The translations under genes were made by a program, and so were the position numbers. 64,000 bases of DNA from Cliona cf. orientalis. Lineage: Eukaryota; Porifera; Demospongiae; Clionaida; Clionaidae. The stretch covers positions 14,384,923 to 14,448,922 of the forward strand of contig OZ005689.1 of NCBI GenBank assembly GCA_963930775.1, read 5' to 3'. Each line of letters starts with the position of its first letter. Positions within the stretch are counted from its first letter, which is position 1. This document shows positions 30,499 to 42,918 of this stretch, piece by piece. The notes below the pieces were generated by a model. The model worked only from the letters and a program-made list of their open reading frames with translations. It was not told the origin of the DNA and did not search any database.

Positions 30499-32906
30499 TC
30501 AAAGGCTTCTACTCCAGTGTATGAAGATGGTGGGTGATCCAGAGTGATAGTTGTCGTTGCTGAATTTATACACGTGTTTATGCTCCTGGTCAGATTAATG
30601 TTGTATTCACTAAATCCAGTTAGCACCACCATACATCCACTGGCAGTGGATCCTGTTATAAATTCACACTGTATGATGGATGCATTCACACCTGCCATTA
30701 ATATAGCTGTTACAACTTGGACATCCGTGGTGTCTGCATGTACAAGAGAGTTATGAAAAATGCGACCACTATACTCACTACACTGGGTTCATAGTGAGCA
30801 TAATCAATCAACAGTACTGTCCAAAAAAATAAATCGTTAGCTTGCTTGTAGCTCGCACGACTTGAGAACGCAAGATATGTGAGAAGTCAATACTTGATGC
30901 AAAGTTGGAATCTACTACCTCCGTGATGACCACTTGGATAGTAATATCTCTTCTCACGAGTCAAGCTACTTGAATAACTGCAGACAACCCTGGATGTTTG
31001 TTGCTTACAGTCCGTCCAAGAAGCTAGCTAGTGGTTATGCCTGTAATTTAAGAGTGAAACGGCTGGCACTCAGTAGTCTTGTGCACCAGCCCCTCCTACG
31101 CACAGAGAGTAGAAAAGTTCTGTGTGCACTGCTAGCTGTATGATGATCAATTCATTGAAGCTTTTCTGTGCAAGTGATGCACTTCATCAGGTTTGATGAA
31201 AAATCATCACTAGCTATCTTAACAGAAGAAGAGGAAAACGGAGTGAGACAGAAACTGAAAACAGAGAACAAGAAAACATGACTCCAGCAAAAGAAAAACA
31301 GAGACAAAAGATGTCAGGGCTACCTAGTCAAATGCAACGTTGTATTTTTTGAAATGTATATTGCAGGGACACACAATAAAATCTTATATTAAATAACAAT
31401 AATTATTGTGATCAAAGCTGAGGAACACATGCATAAGTCAATATTATACATAATCATCACTGCATGGTCAAAACAACATCCTCGTAGAGTACAACTCAAG
31501 CAACCTTATAACTCTTTCTCATTTGCAAAGGTACATAAACTGATGGCATTGCTGGAATATTATTGTAATAGAATAATTAAGCAACTAAATTTAGCAGAAG
31601 TTGTACTATTTAATAGTACAATTTCTGCTAAATTTAATAAAGTGAAATACTCACAAAATGTTCTTCTTTTAGTTGAAACAACACCAACAATATTTGAGAC
31701 CAGGATTGTGAATGAGAAAGCAGAATCTTTAGAGATGTTCTCAACAATAAAATTTTCACCCGATATTGAAACAAATGACTGCACTGTCATGTCAGGTAGT
31801 GGTCCCTTCATCTCTAGCGTATAGTTGGATATTGGAAACCAATCACAGTGACAAGCTGGCTACAAGAGGGTGAGAGAGGAGAGAGAATAAAGAGAATCAT
31901 GATCATGAGCGATCAAGGGAGCAATGTACACACACATATAATTATTATAATATATTGGGAGGATTAATACATGGACTGATCCAAGGGTGGGTGTATTATT
32001 TGAACTGGGTCAGTTGCTATACAAAAGGCGATGGTGTGCCATTGTTATAGTCACCACCCATCACTGTGCAGCATAGCATAGTTCAGTACTAATAGCCCGG
32101 CACGGTGGCACCCGCCCTGTAAAATTTTTATATGAGCCGCTGAATTATGCTGATACCTAACTCACCTCAAATGAAATATCTAGGACAAACTGCTCAGACT
32201 GGTGTACTAAAGAATACATAAGAGAAGACTCCATCCTTTCTATGTTTGATCCAGTGTAGGTGGCACCAACATAAGTGGCAGTGACAGAGAAGATGTAGAA
32301 ATCACAGAGTGCATGGGGCACCTTCAGGAGCAGTATAGTGGTAGGTGGACTCATTGTGCACTATTAGTGTTTCTTGAAACCTTAACCCACTGCTGATTCT
32401 CAGTGAGAATATCATTGCAGCATCATCCAGGCCTTGTGGTTCGTGACGCCATGAAATGTTGATACCCATGCCCACAATAGCAAAACCAGCAAAACCAACA
32501 AAATATATCCTTACAGGATCTACAATTTCAATTGGTGACGTCAAAAATCATTGTGATGATAAACCAAAATACCTTACCAACCACAAAGAGGGTAGTATTA
32601 GATTCACTAGTTGCAATTCTATCGCATTGTATTTTTGTCTGATTATTCCGCACTGTATATCATTGATCAATAGCCTGGCAGTGGGTGGCATTCCTGGAGT
32701 CTCTATCTGAGGTAATTGGTATACATTGTGAGCGTTGAGCTGCTCTTCTTGGTTAATAAATTGAAGAGAAAAGTTCTTTGTAGCATTTGCTAGGTCTATT
32801 AACCAGAAGAGTGAGTAGCTCCTCTCTCTAGCTGTGCAGTTTATTTCCACAGTAGACTCTTTTGGTACAAACAAATACGGCACTGGCCATGGCTCGTCAA
32901 CAGACA
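30499..32906 (-). pseudogene. Decayed sponge-type receptor gene, copy 1
   Basis: Four exon-like blocks in minus order. Ig-like (32906-32578: STVEINCTARERSYSLFWLI, ARLLINDIQ), FN3-like (32513-32166: INISWRHEPQGLDD, then CDFYIFSVTATYVGATYTG after a frameshift at GAP), FN3 end (about 31813-31656: AFSFTILVSNIVGV, donor GTGAGT) and a Cys-containing block (30733-30499: IIQCEFITGSTASGCMVVL). I associate the last two-Cys pattern with sponge receptor gene models. Splice phases clash between Ig and FN3 blocks. A TIR element abuts the last exon. No TM or tail was found. Copy 2 lies at 52590-53528. Confidence 0.65.
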
Positions 32907-33567
32907 CTAAATTGATCATTACAATTTCAAGTTTGAAAAGTGTAAAGTGAAAAATGAAGGCACTCAATGTCAAAAAATAAACACTGATTGTCGAAGTGAA
33001 AAATATAATCGGATAATTATATTATGTAGGTACACTTTACTGAAAAGTTTACCTTGACAATCATATTATGTGCCAATGACTCGTCAGGGAATGGCTATTA
33101 GAAGCAGAACAACAATTAGAGACTTCAACATTATAATTGTAGTTTGGCAAGACATCAGTACATTGGTATTCCACCAAAGGTCTTAGGAAACGATCTGTTA
33201 ACATCTCAATTATAACATGACCTTATTATAATATCATAGTAACTAACTCAGTGTTGTCCTATGTTATATTTCCTGGATGCATTTTGTATTATAGCTATTA
33301 TGTATCCATGCAGAGTATAATATGCAGAAACAAATTTTGTACGATAATCATAGAGTCGGTAGACTCTATAAGTAGGGATGGCCCGGATGTGCCATATATG
33401 TAGTACATTACAAATATCCAAATATCTCAAAATAGGTAATTTTGTGAAATTTCTAAGTGTGAAAATCAGAATCTCCAGCAAATTATGAATCTAACAAGAC
33501 CAAGATCATTCATCAAAACAATTGTACACGTCAGAACCAGATGTTAACTAGAGCTCTATAGAGCACA

Positions 33568-34066
33568 TACCCCGCGCGCACATTGCGCAATCTATAGGTC
33601 TGCTTTTGTTGTTGCTTGATTGTATCCAGATTTAGACTAGGTATCTTAAATTCTGATTCGATGGGGGTTTGTATTCCAGTCCGCGGATAGCCACCATGCA
33701 GCCAACCGTGTGCCACTAGCATTATTGACGACCTTTACCATCCATAATTATTCAATGTTATGCGCATGAGCAGAAAGCACAAGGCCAGCATGCATAATGC
33801 ATTGAGTGGGCACTGTCGATAGGCGTGGTTACGAAGGCTAACAAAAAGGCACTATTTGTGACGCTCGTGGACCATATCCCTCGATTCGAAGCACACTGAA
33901 GCCCGTTTTTCGCCAAATTCGACTGATTGATTGTGCTTACTAGTCGCTCAGGTGCCTAGACCTCTAGATATGGCGATTTTTCTGCTAACAACAACTACAA
34001 CAACAACGACAACGCCAACGACGACACGACCGATTACTTTACCCCCTTTCGCATGCGCGCGGGGTA
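33568..34066. mobile_element. TACCCCGCGCGCA-ended element, copy 1
   Basis: TACCCCGCGCGCA (33568-33580) and TGCGCGCGGGGTA (34054-34066) are exact inverted repeats. Interior has TTGACGACCTTTACC at about 33725 and an ACAACAACGAC-type stretch near the right end. It shares end sequence and left flank (ACTAGAGCTC..AGAGCACA) with 61967-62652. Confidence 0.75.
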
Positions 34067-34075
34067 AAAAAATCA

Positions 34076-36660
34076 CTGTGTCTACCGTACCGGCACCGGT
34101 ACCCAAGATTTAGTGCTTGGAGTACCGGTAACTATATTATAATATAGCTATACTAGTAGCCACTATTAAAATTTAATACTGAGCGCTAGACGGCTAGTGA
34201 GGCTAGTAGCGCGGGGTTGGGTTTCGGTAATCGGTTAGTGACGAGGGGGGTTTGGGTTTCAGAGGATATGGTTGTTGACCAAGGTTATACTGACAAGGTG
34301 TATAAAGGTGGCAAAACGGCATCCAGCAGCGGCGAGCCGGGTTGGCACAGTGGGCTAAGGCTGGGGCTGGTGGAGCGGTGTTCAGGGGTTCGAATCCCGC
34401 TTGGATCTTTGGGTTTTTTTTTCTTCCACTTTCGAAATTTTTTTAAGTTTTTTGGCGGGCTATTATGCCGGTACTCGAAGCGCTAAATTTTCAGTACCGG
34501 TGCCGGTGTCATATGAAAATAGGGACCCCCAAATTTGGGACCCCAGGTCCCCGTTTTTATAGAAAAATGGGGACACGGGTCCCTATTTTCATAATATTTT
34601 AGGGACCCCTGGGTCCCCATTTTCATAGGATTTTGGGGACCCTCTTATGAGAATGGGGACCCCCAGTCTAATACAGTTGTAGGCATATAGACAGCACATG
34701 ACTCAGCCTGCATGGTATCCATTAGCTAATTTTGTAGTTAGTCTGAGACACTTCACATGTCTTCCTTGTGGTGAGATTGTCACAAAAAGGATAATTACTC
34801 ATGCGGCCATGAAATACAAATACAATGTTATGAAGATCCATAGCTATACCTATAGGATCTGGCACCCAGACTAGCAAGCTATATAGGGTCCGTTGTGGTT
34901 ACATGCTGTATCTGGCCATCATTGGACTCCACTTTTTTTTTGTTTCTAGCTATTAGCTATTCTGCCAACAAGCAGTAGCTATGTTCAATATCGTCTCAAG
35001 CTCTGAGCAAGCAGTAGTTATGTTATAAGCCAGAGTAGATTTGTAAAGAGATACCCTGGCACAGTCATAAAATACTGTATCACTACATTATAAACTTGAA
35101 TGTCTGAAGAGTAGATTGGCTTTTCAAACTGTAGGTAATTGTAAAGCGCTGACGACCTTTACCAATAAAAGATCGCTGAATCGCTACTTGCATCGTGTAT
35201 AGACTTTTATACAAGTAGGCTAGTGGCTAAGCCATACTTTTCTAGCCAGCCACTAACAATAATGAACTCTTCTGACCCCAGTAAATTCATGGTAATCGCC
35301 GATTCTTCAAGTTTTACTATGAACATCGAACTAAACTGGGTGTCTTTATTCAGCGGAATGGAACGATGGAATGGAATGGTGGAATGGAACGGTGGAATGG
35401 AATGGAATGGAATAGTGGAATTACCACGCCCACCGAGTGTGCGTGTACGTGTGTGTGTGTGCGTGTTTTGTGACGACCTATACCTATTATTCAGTGCCCA
35501 ATGGCGGACACGCAGGTCTTCTCTTCTCGATCGAATTATGGCTAGCCAGTGGCAGTAATTAAAAGAAGGACGAGCACTAACTGATGCAGGAGAAAAATAG
35601 ATAATTATGGGCACCACAAAATGTGTATAGGCTTTCAGCTTCCAACATTGATTGTTAACCTCATGCTGTAGGTACTTTGTGCAAGAATTATTTGGTGTGT
35701 TGCCTTTTTCATGGGCCAGATTGTGCCTCTTTGGGCTTCATATGTAGGCTAGCCTTTACCGGTATACTAACAGGAGAGGTAGCTATTGGCACCTGCATTC
35801 CAGCCACACCAGACTATCCCCCCGCTTCCCAAATGGCTCCTGAACAGAAGTAGGTACTAGACCTGGGTGACCCCCATTTCGCTAGCTAGCCTAGGGGAGG
35901 GTGTCTTCAGTACTGAGGGCCCCTGCTAGCTATTGGACTAAAATAACCCTGTATCACACATTTCACATGAATGGGGACACCATGCACTCTATAGCCAGGA
36001 ACATGGGGGGTCCCATATCACACATACACCGGACATTCGAAGCTTTCATTGAGAGTAGAGCTAGAACTGCTTCAATTTCAATACTGCAGAATTTGAGGAG
36101 ACTTGTATGATGTTTAATACACCAAGTATCAGAGTAGGGGCCGGGATAAAAGAGGGGTCTGAGCTTTGGCACTGAACATTGATTATTATCGGTATTATTA
36201 AAATGAGGTTACTATTATGCCTGCTATGTGATGCAATTATAAATACTTAATAAGCACAGTGCTATCACTAACTTTAAAACAACTGTAGCTGAACTTGGTG
36301 ACTCTCTTTCAAATTAGCTACGACCAACTTTCATCACAGTTCAAGTTCAGGTGACTGGTCACTAGCCTCGTACGCGTGGCCTGGGTAGCTACGAAGCTAA
36401 GTTTCAGGGTAAATCTTGAGCCCACACTTCTGATCTCTACTCTTGCTGGATCAGTTCAAGGATTCACTAATACTATTGGCTTGCACTAGTTTGTTTGAGA
36501 AGACTAGCTACTGTGTCTCAATATAATCGGTATAGGTCGTCACGGAACGCGCTCGGTGGGCGTGGTCATTCCACTATTCCATTCCATTCCATTCCATTGT
36601 TCCATTCCACCATTCCATTCCATCGTTCCATTCCGCTGAATAAAGACACCCAACTAAACT

Positions 36661-36694
<34 letters not shown>

Positions 36695-36800
36695 CCCATA
36701 TTCACGGAAGGGTCCCTAAAATCATAATGAAAATGGGGACCCGGGGTCCCCAATTTCATGGGGTCCCCAATTTTTTATGACACCGGGACTCTAGACACAG
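34076..36800. mobile_element. tRNA-carrying TIR element copy 2, split by a nested insertion
   Basis: Left part 34076-34507 matches copy 1 from its left TIR through the tRNA-like segment (B box GGGGTTCGAATCCC at about 34387) to CAGTACCGGTGCCGGT. The rest of the right TIR (ACCGGGACTCTAGACACAG) reappears at 36782-36800. The 2274 bp between is a different element, and the CCGG at both junctions is consistent with a short target duplication. Confidence 0.75.
34508..36781. mobile_element. Nested GTCAT-ended element with GGGGACCC subterminal repeats
   Basis: It begins GTCATATGAAAATAGGGACC and ends with the near-complement (GGTCCCC to TTATGAC). GGGGACCC/GGGTCCCC words recur near both ends (34530-34665 and 36695-36775). 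Inside, arms about 35337-35490 and 36525-36652 are inverted copies containing GGAATGGAAT-type repeats, a GGTGGGCGTGG box and TATAGGTCGTCA. A 33-base G run (36661-36693) lies next to the right arm. No transposase found. Confidence 0.7.
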
Positions 36801-36996
36801 CGTACAATAAAAATGATCGACTGAAAAATATTTTTCGTTGTATAGTACAAGTATGTTTGATGTCACAATCATGGGATAATGTAACTGAATACTACTAACA
36901 GCATGCTATTGTACAATCGAGTGCCAATTAGTACAGCGCATGCGCAGATGAAGACCACACCCCTCACTGCAGGCCAAGAGTATAGCTGCTCGTGTA

Positions 36997-37284
36997 ATGG
37001 CGACGTTCTCACTCCGCTCGAACGTCGAATCTACCACCAGACCATGTCAAAGAGCAGACATCGCCTCTCGCTTCGCTCGAGGCTCGGTGGCCTGCCGAGC
37101 AGGCCTATCGAAACGCGCGATGCTTGCGCCGCTCGCTCGAGAATGCATCTCTATGGCCCTAGGCCCTGGCAACCTTAAAGTTGTTTGTGCACACGGCACA
37201 ACAATTCTGACCAACCAAGAGTCTTCAAAACTTGTAGGAGAGCGCATCTTTTATGCCCTCCAGGTTAGGACACGGACTATATAA
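36997..37284 (+). CDS. Doubtful 95-codon ORF
   Basis: Open frame starting MATFSLRSNVESTTRPCQ, with CAHGTTILTNQESSKLVGER later. I recognise no family. The segment is GC-richer than its surroundings and other frames on both strands are open too, so openness may be compositional. It lies between direct repeats of a CTGAAAAATATTTTTC motif (about 36822 and 37300). Could be a first exon, as a possible GTTAGG donor follows TTTTATGCCCTCCAG. Confidence 0.2.
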   Translation: MATFSLRSNVESTTRPCQRADIASRFARGSVACRAGLSKRAMLAPLARECISMALGPGNLKVVCAHGTTILTNQESSKLVGERIFYALQVRTRTI

Positions 37285-37730
37285 GAAAATTGATCGTCTG
37301 AAAAATATTTTTCATTGTATAAATACTCTAGACCACCAATGAAGTAAATTGTATACATGTATACACATTAATGAATCATGGCTGAATAACATCTCTCTAG
37401 TAAGTCACCACATCTTGTTCATATAATATTATGGTACCTGTAGTAAAATGCACAAGAGATAATCACAAGCTAAAGAGCGGAGGGTGCATGCTTACCAATT
37501 CATTCGCCATGCTAGAGATGTCAATTCAGAATCACAAGTGAGTCACCATGTTCATGTACTTGTTACCTGTAGTAGCATCCATAAAAGACTATTACACTGT
37601 GGCATAAGATAAAATAGAAAGAAAGAGGGATCAGATGGAGACATTAGAGAGAGAGAGCTAGAGGGAGAGATCGAGATCAGAGAGGGGAGGGGGGGGGGAG
37701 GGAGTTGGTATGCAAATACTTGCCATGGCC

Positions 37731-38154
37731 GGCCACAGCAAAAACATGTGGGTTATGTTGACCTATAATGTGGGTTGCCTCAGTTGCACACACTACTTGT
37801 TCCATGACAATTCTCAAAAATTTAATAACCCAAGTAATTGTAGTAATTAGTGCAGTATTCACTCCCCTATACATAACTATGTCAAACATGCCAATTTATT
37901 AATAACAAAGGGACATAATATTACTAAATCTTGCACCAAGCTTGCACTTGCACTACTTAATTATTGTCCCATGATAGTTTTCAAGAAGGGACAAGAAGTA
38001 CCTGCAAATATGCCAGACTGGCATGCACACTTGACATAATTATGTGTAGTAGAGTACTATAATTAACTGAACTATGTTGAGAACTGTCATGGGAGAATTA
38101 AATAGTATGTGCAACTGAGGCAACCCACATTATAGGTTAACTTGTTTTTGCTGT
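37731..38154. mobile_element. GCAAAAAC/GGGTT-ended miniature element, copy 1
   Basis: CACAGCAAAAAC, GACCTATAATGTGGGTTGCC and TCAGTTGCACA at the left mirror the right end (TGTGCAACTGAGGCAACCCA to GTTTTTGCTGTG). Arms of about 60 bases, non-coding. The same end pattern recurs at 43552-43993. Confidence 0.75.
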
Positions 38155-38903
38155 GCAATGCAGAATTGCAATTGAGTGACATGTCTTGTTCATACATACC
38201 TGTAGTAAAATGCACATGCAAGGTAAAGATCGAAAGGAGGGTGCGTGCTTACCAATTCATTATTACAAGTGATTCACCATGTATGTTCATATTATTGTGG
38301 TACCTGTAGTAGTGATTTTCCATGTTTAGAGTAAAGAGAGAGAGAGATTGAAACAGTGAAAAAGGAACTACCCTAGTGTTAGTTTACCTGCTTTTAAATA
38401 GTAGCTATTTAGGCTCGACCTTCTGTAAATGGTGTACCTTTTACAGCAAACAAAGATTGCACAGTCATAGCAGGCAAAAACTAGAGTACGGATTGTTATT
38501 AAGTAGCTAACTTAGTAGAGATATAGAGTGCTTGATAACTTACCAATCGTAGGAGAGGCATCCATTTCTCTCTAAAATGTAGCCAGGCAGAGACTTTGGT
38601 AGCCAGGAGACTTGTAAAAATTTCAAAAATGTGAAAGGGTTAAAGCCGGGAGCAGTGTCACCTTCAGTGCTAGAATGCACATGGTCATTAACACAAATGC
38701 CACACCCTCTCTAGTGTCCAAAGAGAATAGCACCCCCAAGGTGTTCAGTCAGCACCCCACCATCATGGTGGGGTGTTACAGCAGCACCCTGCTAATCAAG
38801 CTGCAAACATGGGGTGCTGGGACAGCACCCCATTTTTAACAGTGTAGCTAGCTATATTATATAAACTTATAGTTAGGCGAAATAAATTTAAAATAAGATA
38901 CAT

Positions 38904-39557
38904 TTAGTTACAGCACCTCCGGTTGTCTCTGGGCAATGGTGGCTGAGGCATAATTTGTATAGGCTTTGAATTTCCTTTAGTGACACCTTGCCATCCTTCT
39001 TCAAGAACAATATCCCCTATGCGCAATTTCCAATACACTCTACTAGCTAGAAATGGGAGCAGTTCGTCTACATTCTGCCCAGTTCTAGCAGATGTTTCAA
39101 TGTAGTCCATTCCGAAATGTTGCGCGAACTCCTTAGCCTCCGTCTGACTGACAACTCTTGGCTCATTAACATCTTCTTCTATCTTATTTCCAACCAATAC
39201 GAACGTAGGTTCGCGAGGATAAGCACCCTCCTTTGCATCTTCCACCCAGTTGCTCAACTCATCAAACGATTTTCGATCCTTTACATCGAAAACTAGGAAA
39301 CCGCCAACCGCACTGCGATAATAAGCCTTAGTTATCGTGCGATATTTCTCTTGACCTGCTGTATCCCAGAGTTGAATTTTGATAGTTTTATCTTCGACCT
39401 GGACTTTCGTTACACTGAAATCCATGCCCATTGTGGGCATGGGATCAGTGAGGAACTTGTCAGGGTCCTTTATGCGGCCGAGGATACACGATTTACCGAC
39501 CCCGCTGCTACCAATGAGAATCATTTTGAAGTCATAATGGTAATAGTCGTCAGCCAT
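38904..39557 (-). CDS. Rab39-like small GTPase, single exon
   Basis: 217 residues, the usual Rab length, with no intron. The start (MADDYYHYDF) lies just before the first beta strand. Motifs: P-loop GSSGVGKSC (about residues 17-25), switch I PTMGMDF, switch II WDTAGQEKYR, AYYRSAVGG, FVLVGNKIEED, ETSA, and C-terminal RRCCN, whose two cysteines should be geranylgeranylated. The stretch EEGWQGV after the last helix resembles the EGWEGV of Rab39, so Rab39-like is the best guess. Rabs switch between GTP and GDP forms to direct membrane traffic. Oddity: the NKxD guanine-specificity motif reads NKIE. The intronless structure in an intron-rich region could mean a retrocopy, but the frame is intact. 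Confidence 0.93.
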   Translation of the reverse strand: MADDYYHYDFKMILIGSSGVGKSCILGRIKDPDKFLTDPMPTMGMDFSVTKVQVEDKTIKIQLWDTAGQEKYRTITKAYYRSAVGGFLVFDVKDRKSFDELSNWVEDAKEGAYPREPTFVLVGNKIEEDVNEPRVVSQTEAKEFAQHFGMDYIETSARTGQNVDELLPFLASRVYWKLRIGDIVLEEGWQGVTKGNSKPIQIMPQPPLPRDNRRCCN

Positions 39558-40084
39558 GACTACAATCGAAGACAGTAATGCTCGAGATTATGACTGCCTC
39601 CTGCGCATCCAGCGCACTTATATATTATTATTAAGTTTAAATGTCTGACTTGTGTCTGTATACTATCATCATACTTCATTCATTAACTACACGTAATTAT
39701 TTAAGGCTAAGCTTTGTAGATTCCTTGTTTCCTGTCACCCGCCCGCATCCTTTCTAGGCTACCGCATCTACAATTATTATTGAATTTTCAGGCTTATGAA
39801 TCTCATTAGCAGGTGGCCCTTAATGATATTCATGGAGAAAGCAGTCGTATAATAATTCTGCAGTATTGTGGCCTATGAATAATAATTTTTTTAGGCATTA
39901 ATAGATAATAACCGCCCGCCCGCATGCTCTTGGCATCTTGATGGTGACGGGAAACAAGGATATTATTACTACTGGCCTAATTATAACTATATTATCACCT
40001 ATGTTTAGTTACTATAATTCTGGGTACATTACAAGTTAGCATTGTTGCTATTTATGTATCCATGCTTTTATGCAGAATTATTAT
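39558..40084. other. Upstream flank of the Rab gene
   Basis: Promoter side of the minus-strand Rab. No TATA-type element can be asserted. CCCGCCCGCAT motifs occur at about 39738 and 39912. No gene seen. Confidence 0.4.
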
Positions 40085-40099
40085 ATACATTATATTATA

Positions 40100-40500
40100 T
40101 TATACACTAAGTTATACACTAAGCAGAAATTAAACACTAAGTAGAAAAAAAAATAAAATAAAAATTCACGGGGGGTTTGGGAGCACTTGGGGAGATAATT
40201 TTTACATGCGCACGCAGAATGGGTCGAAACTAGAGATTTGACCCTGGGGAATTTTGATTCACGCCTTAGAATTAAAGTTACGGCCCTTTTGAAGTTACCC
40301 CATATGTTTGTATAGGAAGCCATGCATTTGCAATGTTTTCTACGTGAGGGGCGGGGCCACGCGCGCACATTAACGTGACGACCATTACCCACTTTGGTCA
40401 AAATTGATGTACAGGCTACCTGCTTGCATTGTGTGGCTCTACTATTAGCGATGTCCAACCAAAATTGAAACCTTAGAAATGCACTTTAGTCGTACATCTC
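40100..40500. repeat. Dispersed ~400-bp repeat, copy A
   Basis: Shares with 41381-41832 and 44130-44560 the blocks GAGCACTTGGGGGGATAATT-like, GCAGAATGGGTCGAAA, AATTAAAGTTACGGCCC, AGGAAGCCATGCATTTGCAA, CTACGTGAGGGGCGGGGCCA and GTGACGACCATTACCCAC. Begins near ACACTAAGCAGAAA. Non-coding; ORFs across it appear in parallel in the other copies and decay by indels. Confidence 0.75.
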
Positions 40501-41380
40501 ACAGAACCAAAAATGTCTGCTGATCATTATGGTGAAAATTTCATCTTCATATCTTGTTCCTGAGCAAAGTTATGATGCAAAGTGTGCATCGAGGTCTGGA
40601 AATTCTATTACAGAAACTTCAATACAAAATATGGCACCGTGAACCTTATAGCATAGTTGATTTGAAGATCATAAGATCTGTTGTAACTTTTGTTTGGAAT
40701 AAGATATTGAAATGAAACTTTCACTAGCATGATGAAGATGAAATGCACATTGAAACGCCAGCGACGATTGCGGGGTCAAAGGTCAAAACGCGATACTTGC
40801 TCTTGCAGAAAATTCGCCTATCAAGTTAAATCTCGATTCCGACACTACAGCTACTATATTTGGCTTGAGTAGGACCATGTACATATAATATTTTTGCTGC
40901 TGATTCTAAATCTGCTTGTAACACCCATTTATTTGTTGTTTTTCTATCAGTTTTCAGCGACATTAGTTTTATTATCATCAGTATGGCGATACAGGAGTTG
41001 CATTTAGTGACAAACAGACTCCAAATTCGGATTCAGCGCCTCAACTTACCCTAGAGACGGTCAAACCTTCTGTCTTAGCCTTATATACACGCGGAAATTA
41101 TTATTACCAATAGTACACTGCGCGGTGCCAAAATCGCCATAGAAAATTCCGTAAAAATTTATTGCCATACGTTTGTATGGCATTTTTTTCAATGATAATC
41201 TTTGCGCATGCGTAACTAGGGAATTATTTGACCAATTTTCATGGAACAAACGCCAAAATGATCGCCAAGAAATATACTTTTTAGAAAATAGATTAAAACA
41301 AAAACTAATTTGTAAAAGAAATGTGATGGTTAAGCAGTTTTGAATCAGCCCTATATTTCTGGAGGTTGAACATTGCTACT
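40501..41380. other. No gene recognised
   Basis: AT-rich sequence between two copies of the ~400-bp repeat. No domain-like frame and no clear inverted repeat were found. Confidence 0.4.
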
Positions 41381-41832
41381 ACTATGCATCCAGCTCAACT
41401 ATGTGGTGGTTTTCGGACAATTTTTTTTTTTCTGCTTAGTGTTCTGGTCTCCTTGAAAAAAGCAAATTTAAATAAATAATCTAATTCATGGGGGATTTGG
41501 GAGCACTTGGGGGGATAATTTTTACATGGGCACGCAGAATGGGTCGAAACTAGAGATTTGATCCTGGGGAATTTTGATTCACGCCTTAGAATTAAAGTTA
41601 CGGCCCTTTGAAGTTTTCCCATATATTTGTATAGGAAGCCATGCATTTGCAATGTTTTCCGCCCACGCGCTACGTGAGGGGCGGGGCCACGCGCGCACAT
41701 GAACGTGACGACCATTACCCACTTTACTATATAGGCTGCCTGCTTGCATTGTATGGCTCTACTATGCATCCAGTTCAACTATGTAGCGGTTTTCGAACAA
41801 TTTTTTTTCTGCTTAGTGTTCTGGTCGCCTTG
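41381..41832. repeat. Dispersed ~400-bp repeat, copy B, flanked by ~75-bp direct repeats
   Basis: Same core as copy A. Here the end block (CTACTATGCATCCAG to TTCTGCTTAGTGTTCTGGTC) occurs on both sides, at about 41381-41456 and 41759-41832, as if one and a bit tandem units are present. The third copy (44130-44560) ends in the same block. Confidence 0.7.
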
Positions 41833-42085
41833 AAAAAAAAAAAAAAAAAAATAGTCGAGCCACTTCCTAAGGTCGTTTTTTTTTTTTGCACATGCCATGG
41901 GCAAATAATTCCATTCATTTTTTTTTTTTTTTTTTGTCTAATATTTCTGATGCCAATAAGAGCAACAAGGTTGACATGAATAGCTAGGAGCTAATACAGA
42001 GCATGTAACCTTCTAAAACTACAATACATAAATTAATTACTATTATTATTATTATTATTATCGTTTGCTCGCGCGCGTGCTATAA

Positions 42086-42421
42086 TTAGGCCACTTTAAT
42101 GAGATTCATTGTTTCTCATCACCTCAGTATCTCCTGGAGGATGCGGGAGGGCGGACATTATTATCATTCATTATCCAATTTAGCATATTCTTTACCATAC
42201 CATCACACAATACTTGGCGCTTGTAGCGTTAGGTTTTGACGACCATTACCTAAAATAGTACTCTTGAGCATGCGCAGTAAGAATTCACAGTGCTCAGGTG
42301 GCTCAATGGCTTCAATCGTAACCAACAGGAATCAAATAATGAGTAATGAGTTTAAAAGTGCTGCTCAAAAAAAGTAGGTGGATGGGTGATGAGAAACAAT
42401 GAATCTCATTGGGGTGGCCTT
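42086..42421. mobile_element. Miniature element with 36-bp inverted repeats
   Basis: AGGCCACTTTAATGAGATTC continues to ATTGTTTCTCATCACC at the left and is mirrored at the right (GGTGATGAGAAACAATGAAT to GTGGCCT) with only a few mismatches. The interior holds TTTTGACGACCATTACC and a GCGGGAGGGCGG box. A half copy of the end lies at about 44613. Confidence 0.8.
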
Positions 42422-42918
42422 ATGGGTCGTGGTGAAAAATCATAGCTACTTAAGATGGAAGAAAATCCCATGAGTGACTCATGGGAAGGATTTATGTCAC
42501 TTTTACCATGAGTCACTCATGGGAAGGATTTACGTCTCTCTTGAATGACGTAAATTCCCCGAAATGTGTGACCGTCCATGACAAAAAGAACCATAATAAT
42601 ATGGTTGGTTTTGTCATTATTGCGCTGGATATCAATCTGAGATACAGGCCTATTATTATTATTATTATTATTGATTAATTTTGATAAATACACCATCATA
42701 TATTATAGGTGCAGCATAAATTAAGTATAAAGGTAATAAGTATAGAAAGAAAATGGAATGTTAAGCTGTATAGACATAGATTTATTTATATCTTCACTTA
42801 AATGAGAGTTCTCATCTGGTGCAAGTCTGACGTTTCGAATAAAGCTTGCACAAAGAACATCTTGATCTGAGTAAATCTTAAGCTTCCTATGACGGGAGCC
42901 ATAAATTAAGTTATATCC

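Noticed and set aside
41381-41832. Direct repeats flanking a ~300-bp core, LTR-like
   Set aside because: The ~75-bp direct repeats are the end block of the dispersed repeat itself. No primer-binding site, polypurine tract or pol ORF was seen.
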